Virus record (IMG/VR): IMGVR_UViG_3300048828_000356
Location: 1 to 26,635 of that record
From: a virus
Strand: one strand, 5' to 3'
Length of the DNA stretch: 26,635 nt
Under the pieces are notes generated by a model. That model did no database searches and was not told the origin of the DNA. It saw nothing but the letters and a program-made list of their open reading frames with translations. Of this stretch, positions 14,543 through 21,509 are shown piece after piece (the stretch's first letter is position 1; every line of letters starts with the position of its first letter). The translations under genes were made by a program, and so were the position numbers.

Positions 14543-15772
14543 TTATTTTTTCCAAATCCACACAGGTTCACAAAATGTTTTACCTACGTTTTCATCGTGT
14601 TTTCTCAATTCTTCTTCTGTATATCTGTGTCTATCTTCTTCGATAACCAAACCAGCTCCTACAGAACCAGGTCTTTTGGCCATTTCCATACCTAAACAAC
14701 CTTCGTAAGTACCACCCAACGATTTAATAAAATCATTCATTGGATTTGTGATTTCTAAGTACTTTCGTTCACCACCCGATGAACCATATACATCTGCAAT
14801 GTTTATCGCCATATAACCACCTTTTTTGATTGATGGCCATATTCTTTCTAATGTTGCGTGTAAGAAGTTCTTATTCCATTCATCGATTGTTTTATATCTA
14901 ATCCAACTTTGAGTATCATCATATGAATATCTTTCTACTGAGAAATACGGTGGTGATGTGAATACCATATCAAAATGATTCTCATATGGAGTAAAATCAA
15001 AATCCTCAGCAGGTGTACAATGGAACTCCCACTTTTTATCTTCTTCAAAGAATCCTAAATGTTTGTTATAGAACTCACCTTGCATTTGATATAATGGATG
15101 ATTCTCTTTACGTGGGTCTAACCCAACATAATGTTTAGTGTTTGATGCACCCATAAATCCAGCGAATCTATCACCCCAACCTGCACTAAAATCTAATACG
15201 TTCTCAGAACCCATCATCTCATAGAATACCTTCGCAACATTTGGTTTGAATGCTGAACATATATACTTTCTTAAACTTAAACAAACTCTTAGTTCGTTTC
15301 TTGTTACCTTTGGGAACTTTAGAGAATATAACCCACCCATAAGTGTTACCATAAACTTTCTCGTTTCCCAAGTTCTCTTTGGACCAGGTGATACCGTTCC
15401 ATCTACACCCCAACGGTTTTCTTGTTGAAAGTAGTTTGATGCATTGTTACCTGTATTCAATCTACGGATGTATTGTGGTTTACCTCTAAAGGTTAATGAA
15501 TACGTTGATTCACTTGCCTTTCTCTGAAACCACTCATCTTCTCTAAGTAATTCATTCCACCTAATACCTTTAAGTTTCATAAAATCTTTGTATGCATCCA
15601 ACTCAGATAATTCTGCAGTTGGTAGTTCGTAATCCATAAGGATATCAGCTAAACATTCCTTTACTTCATCCTTCGGAAATGTTTCTTTGATATAAGTCCA
15701 TTGTTCTTCGTTGATTGCGAAGTATGGCTCCATATCTTTAAATTGTTCAAAATACTGTTTAATTTCACTCAT
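14543..15772 (-). CDS. SPPY-type DNA/nucleic-acid amino-methyltransferase 2
   Basis: A 409-residue paralogue of the methyltransferase at 8366-9997. Motif I is NVLDFSAGWGDRFAGF (191-206), then YVGLDPRKEN (215-224), motif IV FTSPPYFSVERYS (271-283) and AINIADVYG (322-330). Shared features between the copies are D-x-SAGWG-x-R, the DP after the second strand, FTSPPYF-x-x-E-x-YS, the D-x-x-QS-x-x-x-Y linker and NIAD. It has a shorter N-terminal region, with a possible target-recognition part at about 60-170 (RGKPQYIRRLNTGNNASNYF region). The enzyme should methylate an exocyclic amino group. It has a near-leaderless promoter (15778-15809). No restriction endonuclease is adjacent, so protection or signalling is more likely than restriction. 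Confidence 0.87.
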   Translation of the reverse strand: MSEIKQYFEQFKDMEPYFAINEEQWTYIKETFPKDEVKECLADILMDYELPTAELSELDAYKDFMKLKGIRWNELLREDEWFQRKASESTYSLTFRGKPQYIRRLNTGNNASNYFQQENRWGVDGTVSPGPKRTWETRKFMVTLMGGLYSLKFPKVTRNELRVCLSLRKYICSAFKPNVAKVFYEMMGSENVLDFSAGWGDRFAGFMGASNTKHYVGLDPRKENHPLYQMQGEFYNKHLGFFEEDKKWEFHCTPAEDFDFTPYENHFDMVFTSPPYFSVERYSYDDTQSWIRYKTIDEWNKNFLHATLERIWPSIKKGGYMAINIADVYGSSGGERKYLEITNPMNDFIKSLGGTYEGCLGMEMAKRPGSVGAGLVIEEDRHRYTEEELRKHDENVGKTFCEPVWIWKK

Positions 15773-15777
15773 AACGT

Positions 15778-15809
15778 CTAATATACAAAATTATTTTTAA
15801 TTATACAAA
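15778..15809 (-). promoter_or_regulatory. Bacteroidota-type promoter before methyltransferase 2
   Basis: On the minus strand: TTTG (15806-15809), 20 bases, TATATTAG (15778-15785), with TTTTG before the -7 box. The -33 box lies inside the last codons of the PLP enzyme. Only five bases separate the -7 box from the ATG (15770-15772), so the transcript would begin at, or one to two bases before, the start codon if the usual spacing holds. Confidence 0.72.
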
Positions 15810-16633
15810 TATTTTCCACCTATATTCCAAAAGAGAATATCACCATCTATTTGCTCTATATTGTTTTCTAACCAATGCCATTGTTTTATATCCCAAAACT
15901 GATTACATGGAAATGGTGTTTCATACCAATCCATTCTATCATCAAAATCGTATTCTGATTTACGAATATCAATTGGTAATTGTCCTAATCCGTTTTTAAT
16001 TAACATTTTACTAATAGAACTATTTGATGATACACAAGTTGTATAAATCTTTCTATCGGTGTTTGGCCAAAATTCTTTTAATTCTTCCTCAAAAAAACCT
16101 TTTGCTAATCCTGAAAGTGATACACCACTTCCACTTGAAACTATCAGATTTTTAAAATGTTTATATGGTTGAATTCTATTTTTTAGATAATCTTTATAAA
16201 AATTATGGTCAAATGCATATGGTAACATCTGCCACCCCTCTTCTCTTGCTTGTTTTTTAAGAGCATTATACATAATGGCCATCATATTAGGTCGTATGGG
16301 GTTAAACTTACAGTTAGGGTAATTCTCTTTAACCTCACTTAGTAATTGTTTTGATATTTTTTTAGAATCTGGATGTGAATAATGAAATTCTATACCCAAA
16401 TCTTCACATACGGCAGCAAGTGTCCACCCACTCCAACTTCCATCTACTGATAAGTGGGTTAGTGGTTTAGATTTATCAACGTATTTATCTACCAATTCGT
16501 AAATAGCGGCCATTTTACCCCAAGGTGGTAAATTAGTACCATCACCCATAAGGTCATCTCTCTTTACCCAAACACTTCTACCCTTTATAGTATATTCTTC
16601 TAACGGTGTATCTTTATTTAACCCTAAAACCAT
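15797..16633 (-). CDS. Fold-type-II PLP-dependent enzyme (ACC deaminase / D-cysteine desulfhydrase-like)
   Basis: A 278-residue, compact member of the TrpB/ACC-deaminase superfamily (usual length about 330). VWVKRDDLMGDGTNLPPWGKM (21-41) matches the 'lwvKREDL...GGNK' entry, with K40 as the likely PLP Schiff-base lysine. LSVDGSWSGWTLAAVCEDLG (61-80) corresponds to the 'GGxQSNHT' substrate loop, although the S-N is replaced by S-G. VSSGSGVSLSGLAKGF (165-180) is the phosphate loop. ILFWNIGGKYLYN at the end corresponds to the 'hTGG' terminus. The substrate is unknown; deamination, elimination or beta-replacement of an amino acid is possible. The start overlaps the dehydrogenase by 10 bases, so the three metabolic genes 19024-15797 are one operon. 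Confidence 0.8.
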   Translation of the reverse strand: MVLGLNKDTPLEEYTIKGRSVWVKRDDLMGDGTNLPPWGKMAAIYELVDKYVDKSKPLTHLSVDGSWSGWTLAAVCEDLGIEFHYSHPDSKKISKQLLSEVKENYPNCKFNPIRPNMMAIMYNALKKQAREEGWQMLPYAFDHNFYKDYLKNRIQPYKHFKNLIVSSGSGVSLSGLAKGFFEEELKEFWPNTDRKIYTTCVSSNSSISKMLIKNGLGQLPIDIRKSEYDFDDRMDWYETPFPCNQFWDIKQWHWLENNIEQIDGDILFWNIGGKYLYN

Positions 16634-17478
16634 AAATTATCTAATCTTTTTAAATGTGGGTCTTTAACATTATTATCTAAACAATTATCTATAATCTTTT
16701 TAAGATTATCTGCGAACTCCACATTAACATAACCACCTAACTTACCTTTAGAATCTTTGGGTTGATTATACTCCCACGATGTATGTTCATAGTATCTTAT
16801 ATTTTTTTGTGATACTAATGTACTTCGTATATCTGATGATAACATATCAAAATGTCCTACCTTTAGTTTACCTGATGATGAAAACTCTAACAACCCACCA
16901 TTATCAATCACATCACCTCTGGCGATAGATATAATAGTTACTTCATTCTGAATCTTAGAAAATAAAGTTCTATTAAAGTAATTTTTAGTATTTTTATTAA
17001 GAGGCATTGTAATAACAATAGTTTTACAGAACTTTAAATATCTATCAATCTCTTTTTGTTCTGTTTTACTATTCACTACATTGAAATTACCAATTCTACT
17101 TTGAACTTCTTTTGAAATAGAACCATTCCCAAATATTAGAATTGCATCATCATCTGTAATCTTATTACAAATCCATTCACCACAAGGTTTAGCGGTTGGT
17201 GCTGTTGCAACTACACCCACATTTCGTTTTCTACATTCTTCGATATTAACTGTATCAACACCATGTGCTCTACAGACTACCCATTCTAAGTTTTTATATC
17301 TATCTAATGTTACTTTACCTACTTTACTGAATTTTGTAGATATTAACTTTATGTTATCTACATTTTCAGTATCAACCTTACCATAAGCACCTAATACATT
17401 AGCTGATGGAAATCGTTCTAATACGACTGGTGTTATGTCCGATTTGTCTTTTAATATAATGTTTTGGTATTTCCCCAT
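16624..17478 (-). CDS. D-isomer 2-hydroxyacid dehydrogenase-like oxidoreductase
   Basis: A 284-residue NAD(P)-dependent dehydrogenase of the D-2-hydroxyacid family, a little shorter than usual (310-330). NLEWVVCRAHGVDTVNI (63-79) is the family 'GvDnid' segment. DAILIFGNGSISKEVQSRIG (111-130) is the Rossmann loop, with G-N-G replacing G-x-G. TIVITMPLNKNTKNYF (153-168) and TIISIARGDVIDNGGLLEF (181-199) include the catalytic arginine R187. YYEHTSWEY (229-237) has the catalytic histidine H232. The usual 'EP' acid after 'DV' is not obvious (FDMLSSD, 210-216), so activity may be altered. No other internal ATG exists near the start, so the 80-base overlap with the end of asnB appears genuine. The substrate is unknown. 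Confidence 0.8.
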   Translation of the reverse strand: MGKYQNIILKDKSDITPVVLERFPSANVLGAYGKVDTENVDNIKLISTKFSKVGKVTLDRYKNLEWVVCRAHGVDTVNIEECRKRNVGVVATAPTAKPCGEWICNKITDDDAILIFGNGSISKEVQSRIGNFNVVNSKTEQKEIDRYLKFCKTIVITMPLNKNTKNYFNRTLFSKIQNEVTIISIARGDVIDNGGLLEFSSSGKLKVGHFDMLSSDIRSTLVSQKNIRYYEHTSWEYNQPKDSKGKLGGYVNVEFADNLKKIIDNCLDNNVKDPHLKRLDNLWF

Positions 17479-19024
17479 TTACAAATAATTTTTCAAATAT
17501 TGATTCTAACTTTTCTTTTTCTTTTTTGAGATAATCAGTATGTGCTCCAACTTGGAATGTTTTTTTCTTTCTCCATAGTAACTCATCTGAAATCTCACCT
17601 TCAAATGCCTTTCTAAGCACATACTTCATAATTTTACCACTACCACCATTTTCATCTCTATACTTAGTTGGTATTCGTAATCCGAAATCAATCAACTTTT
17701 TGTTTAAAAATGGTGTTCTTAGTTCTACCTTACCACCATACATCATTGCTTTGTTGGTTCTAATAAGGTTTGTTTTATGTAGATTATTTAATAAATTAAC
17801 TCTACGCTTATGATAATCTAATGGAACTGGCCAACAGAATCTAAACACATCACCATATGATGCAAATATCTCATCTGAACCCTCTCCACCGAATACTACC
17901 TTATAACCTTTATCTCTAACTTCCCAAGATAAAAATAGTTGAGCTACTGATGGAGATATCTGAGTCCACTTGTGTGTTTCAGATGCCCATATGGATTCTT
18001 CTAAATAATTTTCAACATCAGATTTTGTTATGTTAACTTCATGTAGTTTAATTCCGAACTCTTTTGATGCGATTCGGGCATAGTGTAAATCATCTTTTCT
18101 TTTTAGATTCTTTTCACTTTGTACATTAACAACAAAAGATTCTATATTTGGTATTTTTTTAGAAAGTAGATATGTAATTACAGTAGAATCAATACCACCA
18201 CTTAGTATAGTACATACAGGTACATCAGCTATTAATTCATCATCAACTGCTTCTTCTAAATACTTTCTAAATTGTTTTGCATAATAATCAATTCCCATAT
18301 CCTCACCCTCAAATTCCACTAACTGTTCATCGGTTGTTGGATAATATTCAGGAGTTTTAAAAGAGAAATACTGTGTTTTGTTTAATATCCCCAATTTATT
18401 ATATGTTATGAATGTACCAGGTTCTACTATATTTATGACTTCTTTATTTTTAAAATCAGAATTAAATTTAGAACCTTTATCTATATTATAATATGGTAAA
18501 TTCAATGAAGTGGTTAATCCCTTTATCTCAGATGAGAAAGCAATGTACTGACCATCGAAGTAGTAGTACAATGGTAATCTACCAATAAAATCTCTACCTA
18601 AAGTTAGATTGTCTTCTTCTTTATCATAAAATGCAAATGAAAACATTCCTTCGATTTCATTCAACATCTCTGTGAGATTATCTTTGTATTCTATTAAAAA
18701 ATATAATAATAATTCTGAATCAGAACTATCTGTTTTGAATTCATACTTCTCTCTTAGAGATTTATCAAATTTTTCAAATGTAGATTTCCACAACTCACCA
18801 TTAAATGCCAGATAATATCTACCATCCGATGATATCAATGGTTGGTTTGCGGATTCTGATAAATCTTGGATTGATAATCTGTTATGGGTCATATACATAT
18901 ACCCATCATTTGTTTTAAATTCAAAAATAGTATTACCATCCGTTCCTCTATGAAACATAGATGTTAATCCATTTTCTACTTCGCCAATATCTCCAAAGAT
19001 ATTACCACCTAATATACCACACAT
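17399..19024 (-). CDS. asnB: Asparagine synthetase B-type glutamine amidotransferase
   Basis: A 541-residue two-domain enzyme. The glutaminase domain starts with Met-Cys (C2, the nucleophile) and has FHRGTDG (24-30), HNRLSIQDLSESANQP (47-62), FNGE (74-77) and RDFIGRLPLYYY (144-155). The synthetase domain has the PP-loop LSGGIDS (274-280), GGEGSDE (379-385), VELRTPFLNKKLIDF (433-447) and RKKKTFQVG (485-493). All expected motifs are present, so it should make asparagine from aspartate, glutamine and ATP, or amidate another acid. The start must be at 19022-19024, since C2 has to follow Met. A nearby out-of-frame ATG sits four bases upstream. Promoter 19043-19074 drives it. Phage-encoded amidotransferases can also modify other substrates, so the exact reaction is open. 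Confidence 0.9.
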   Translation of the reverse strand: MCGILGGNIFGDIGEVENGLTSMFHRGTDGNTIFEFKTNDGYMYMTHNRLSIQDLSESANQPLISSDGRYYLAFNGELWKSTFEKFDKSLREKYEFKTDSSDSELLLYFLIEYKDNLTEMLNEIEGMFSFAFYDKEEDNLTLGRDFIGRLPLYYYFDGQYIAFSSEIKGLTTSLNLPYYNIDKGSKFNSDFKNKEVINIVEPGTFITYNKLGILNKTQYFSFKTPEYYPTTDEQLVEFEGEDMGIDYYAKQFRKYLEEAVDDELIADVPVCTILSGGIDSTVITYLLSKKIPNIESFVVNVQSEKNLKRKDDLHYARIASKEFGIKLHEVNITKSDVENYLEESIWASETHKWTQISPSVAQLFLSWEVRDKGYKVVFGGEGSDEIFASYGDVFRFCWPVPLDYHKRRVNLLNNLHKTNLIRTNKAMMYGGKVELRTPFLNKKLIDFGLRIPTKYRDENGGSGKIMKYVLRKAFEGEISDELLWRKKKTFQVGAHTDYLKKEKEKLESIFEKLFVNGEIPKHYIKRQIGHNTSRIRTISIS

Positions 19025-19042
19025 ACATAACTATTTATTTTA

Positions 19043-19074
19043 CTAATATACAAAAACTTTTTGAATTATCCAAA
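19043..19074 (-). promoter_or_regulatory. Bacteroidota-type promoter before the asparagine synthetase gene
   Basis: On the minus strand: TTTG (19071-19074), 20 bases, TATATTAG (19043-19050), with TTTTTG before the -7 box. The -33 box is next to the stop codon of thioredoxin (19077-19079). The start codon is 18 bases past the -7 box. Bases 19045-19076 are identical to 10754-10785 before gp45. Confidence 0.75.
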
Positions 19075-19076
19075 TT
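19045..19076. repeat. 32-base exact repeat, copy 2 (asnB promoter)
   Basis: Identical to 10754-10785. The copies part at the bases directly outside the promoter: the -7 box ends TTTG at gp45 and TTAG here. The copy therefore moved as a promoter unit without neighbouring coding sequence. Confidence 0.9.
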
Positions 19077-19316
19077 TTATCTAACTTCATTTAGATAAAT
19101 CTGTTTCTGTTGAACTCCTACAAATCGCTTAACTTCGGTAACACCATCTACCAATATAACTGTTGGGATGTTTCTAACACCGTATTTTTGGGCTCTTTCA
19201 TAATCTAAATCAACATCAATCTTTTCTACTGAGATTTGAGATGATACTTCATTCATAATAGGTGATAAGCTCTTACAAGGGCCACACCATTGTGCTGAAA
19301 AATATAAATATTTCAT
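19077..19316 (-). CDS. Thioredoxin-like protein
   Basis: A 79-residue, short thioredoxin-fold protein. It starts MKYLYFSAQWCGPCKSLSP with the active-site WCGPC motif at residues 10-14 (C11, C14). VEKIDVDLDYERAQKYGVRNIPTVILVDG (30-58) contains the cis-proline region (NIPT) and the following strand. It lacks the first strand and helix of full-length thioredoxins (about 105 residues). It probably reduces the phage ribonucleotide reductase, whose genes lie directly upstream. Its ATG overlaps the stop of the small zinc-ribbon gene as ATGA. Confidence 0.9.
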   Translation of the reverse strand: MKYLYFSAQWCGPCKSLSPIMNEVSSQISVEKIDVDLDYERAQKYGVRNIPTVILVDGVTEVKRFVGVQQKQIYLNEVR

Positions 19317-19423
19317 TCTTTCTTCCTTCTTTTAGTTAAACAATCTATACAACTTTCTGTGACTGGTAAACATATTGGAATTTCTTTTCCACAACGTTTA
19401 CATACTTTTTTAAATTTACCCAT
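19313..19423 (-). CDS. Very small zinc-ribbon protein between nrdA and thioredoxin
   Basis: A 36-residue protein with four cysteines in a C-x2-C and C-x2-C arrangement: C8, C11, C25 and C28 (VCKRCGKEIP ... SCIDC), plus a further C18. Both ends are lysine/arginine-rich. Its ATG (19421-19423) overlaps the nrdA stop region by eight bases and its stop (19313-19315) overlaps the thioredoxin ATG, so it is nested tightly in the nrdA-thioredoxin unit. Single zinc-ribbon fit is clear; a role in thiol or metal handling next to NrdA and thioredoxin is inference. It might be a chance ORF, but the coupling at both ends and the cysteine pattern argue against this. Confidence 0.72.
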   Translation of the reverse strand: MGKFKKVCKRCGKEIPICLPVTESCIDCLTKRRKKE

Positions 19424-21188
19424 CACAACTTAAACAATCAGGGTCCATCGCTTGTTGAGCAATATCACCTCTTAATACTGATTCGGTTCGAGTGTAGTAT
19501 AAAGTTTTTACACCTTGTTTCCACGCTTCCATATGAACTGTGTTCATCCACTTCGGAGTTGCCTCTGATGGGAATGCTAGGTTCAATGATACCGATTGGT
19601 CTATGTATTGTTGCCTAACACCCGCTTGTCTAACTAACTCTAATTGGTTAATCTCTTTGAATGTTTTAAATACATCTTTTACTTTATCACACTTAGTGGT
19701 ATCAATCTCACTATCTATTTCAGTTAGTTTACCATCACAATATACCCATTTATCTAATTCTTTAATATCTTGTACAGAACCACCATCAGCTAATATCTTA
19801 TCCCAAGTATCTTTGTTATTGATACCCACTTTTCTAAGTGCTTTTTCTAATTCTCTATTTTTTCTAATGAACGTACCTTTTGCGGTTTGTTCCGTAAATA
19901 CGTTTGCCGCCCAAGGTTCAATACCCGGTGAAACGTTACCTGCTAACTTTGAGTTGGATACAGTAGGTGCAACTGCTCTTAGGTGAGTATTTCTCATACC
20001 ACTATCTTTACACCACAATGGTTCACCTAATTCTGCACCCATATCTCTACTTGCTCTTTCGGATTCAATCTTTAATTGAGAAAAGATTCTACGAGTTTCA
20101 AACTGAGCTGGTAGTGAATCAAATGGAATACCTTTTTGTTGTAGATATGTATGCCATCCTAATACACCTAATCCTAATGCTCTACCCTTTTCTGCAGAAC
20201 GTACTGCGTTTTCGAATCCTCTCATATTCTTAGCTCTTTGTAAGAACTCTGATAGGATACCATCTAAGAACCAAGTTGCAGTATAGATTAAATCGGTATG
20301 TTTCCACTCATCGTACTTTGATAGATTAAGTGAAGATAAACAACAAACGAATGAATGTGATTCATCTGTATGTAATGTAATCTCAGAACATATGTTAGTC
20401 ATATGAACTTTCAATCCATTGTTTTTGTATTGTTCAGGATTCTGTTTGTTGATGTTACCTTTGTACATCACATATGGTTCACCAGTTGCCTTTCTCTTTT
20501 GAAGTACCTTACCCCATTTTCTACGAGCTTCCGAATCACCATCTTCTAATCTTCTCATAAACTTATCACCAACAACCACACATTGATGTAAATTCAAACA
20601 TTGTCTGTTTACATCACCTTTAGGTTCTCTGATTTCAATCCACTCATCAAAATCATCGTGGTCGATGTTAAGGTTAACTGATGCCGCTCCTCTTCTCACA
20701 GAACCTTGATTGGTAGCGAGAATTGTTGAATCATAAATCTTAGCGAATGGAACAACACCATCGGATGTTCCGTTTTGAGTAATATTAGAACCTGCTGGTC
20801 GAATCATATTCAATCCAACACCTACTCCACCACCATGTTTGGCGAGTAACATCATTTCTAAATTCTTAGTACCGATATCTTGAATAGAATCGGCTACATC
20901 AATTCCAAAACAACTGATAGGTAATCCTCTATCAGTACCAGTGTTTGATAAAACAGGAGTTGCTAAGTTTAACCAACCCTTCCAAATGTAATCGAAGAAC
21001 TTTGTTGCCATTTGAGGTTTACCCAATCTTCGAGCGGCTGTTGTTGCTACTCTCCAATATGCATCTTTAGGTTTTTCACCTTCAAGTAAGTATCCCTTTG
21101 ATATTGTCTTAACGTAGATTTCTGTATTTGCCCAAGATGGAAAATCTACGTCTATTTCCCAATCAAATTCAGCTCCAAAGTTTTTCAT
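19416..21188 (-). CDS. nrdA: Class I ribonucleotide reductase large subunit (NrdA)
   Basis: A 590-residue catalytic subunit, compact compared with E. coli NrdA (761). There is no N-terminal ATP-cone, so overall-activity regulation by dATP is probably missing. LATPVLSNTGTDRGLPISCFG (75-95) carries the first redox cysteine C93. GGGVGVGLNMIRPAGSNI, MTNICSEITLHTDESHSFVCCLSSLNLS and PTVSNSKLAGNVSPGIEPW are the family's active-site and substrate-loop segments. The end DPDCLSCDG has the C-terminal redox pair (C585, C588) that passes electrons from thioredoxin. It converts ribonucleotides to deoxyribonucleotides for phage replication. The start overlaps the mazG-like stop as ATGA, and the small zinc ribbon and thioredoxin follow. 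Confidence 0.95.
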   Translation of the reverse strand: MKNFGAEFDWEIDVDFPSWANTEIYVKTISKGYLLEGEKPKDAYWRVATTAARRLGKPQMATKFFDYIWKGWLNLATPVLSNTGTDRGLPISCFGIDVADSIQDIGTKNLEMMLLAKHGGGVGVGLNMIRPAGSNITQNGTSDGVVPFAKIYDSTILATNQGSVRRGAASVNLNIDHDDFDEWIEIREPKGDVNRQCLNLHQCVVVGDKFMRRLEDGDSEARRKWGKVLQKRKATGEPYVMYKGNINKQNPEQYKNNGLKVHMTNICSEITLHTDESHSFVCCLSSLNLSKYDEWKHTDLIYTATWFLDGILSEFLQRAKNMRGFENAVRSAEKGRALGLGVLGWHTYLQQKGIPFDSLPAQFETRRIFSQLKIESERASRDMGAELGEPLWCKDSGMRNTHLRAVAPTVSNSKLAGNVSPGIEPWAANVFTEQTAKGTFIRKNRELEKALRKVGINNKDTWDKILADGGSVQDIKELDKWVYCDGKLTEIDSEIDTTKCDKVKDVFKTFKEINQLELVRQAGVRQQYIDQSVSLNLAFPSEATPKWMNTVHMEAWKQGVKTLYYTRTESVLRGDIAQQAMDPDCLSCDG

Positions 21189-21487
21189 TCTTTTATAAAC
21201 ACTCCATTTTCAGTTTTCCCTTTTCTATCTTTAATTTCATTCCATGCAGCTTCTAAACATTCTGTAGGATGTAATCCTAACTGCATTGATAGTATAATTA
21301 ATGTAACGAATGAATCTCCGATTCCATCTACTATCTCATCTTTATCGTCTTTAAGGAGAGCTCCGGCTGTTTCACCGACTTCTTCCAAAACTTTCAACAT
21401 CTGTTTAGGGGCATTATCTTTTACTAAGATACCTTTATCATCTGCCCATCCGATTACGTTTGTAATCAATTCATCAAAATTATTCAT
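21185..21487 (-). CDS. MazG-like nucleotide pyrophosphohydrolase
   Basis: A 100-residue all-alpha protein of the MazG/dUTPase-like superfamily. KVLEEVGETAGALLKDDKDEIVDGIGDSFVTLIIL (32-66) carries the E-E-x-x-E metal site (E35, E36, E39) and D54-x-x-x-D58. DRKGKTENGVFIKE at the C-terminus is typical of phage MazG-like proteins. It probably hydrolyses nucleoside triphosphates to monophosphates, cleaning up or shifting nucleotide pools; an effect on (p)ppGpp has been suggested for some phage MazG proteins but remains uncertain. It is placed between nrdB and nrdA, with ATGA coupling to nrdA. The leader AAAAAAATAAGTTATG is the usual A-rich type here. Confidence 0.87.
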   Translation of the reverse strand: MNNFDELITNVIGWADDKGILVKDNAPKQMLKVLEEVGETAGALLKDDKDEIVDGIGDSFVTLIILSMQLGLHPTECLEAAWNEIKDRKGKTENGVFIKE

Positions 21488-21509
21488 AACTTATTTTTTT
21501 ATTATTATT

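Noticed and set aside
8366-15772. Restriction-modification system formed by the two methyltransferases
   Set aside because: No adjacent endonuclease or specificity subunit; both fit orphan phage methyltransferases.
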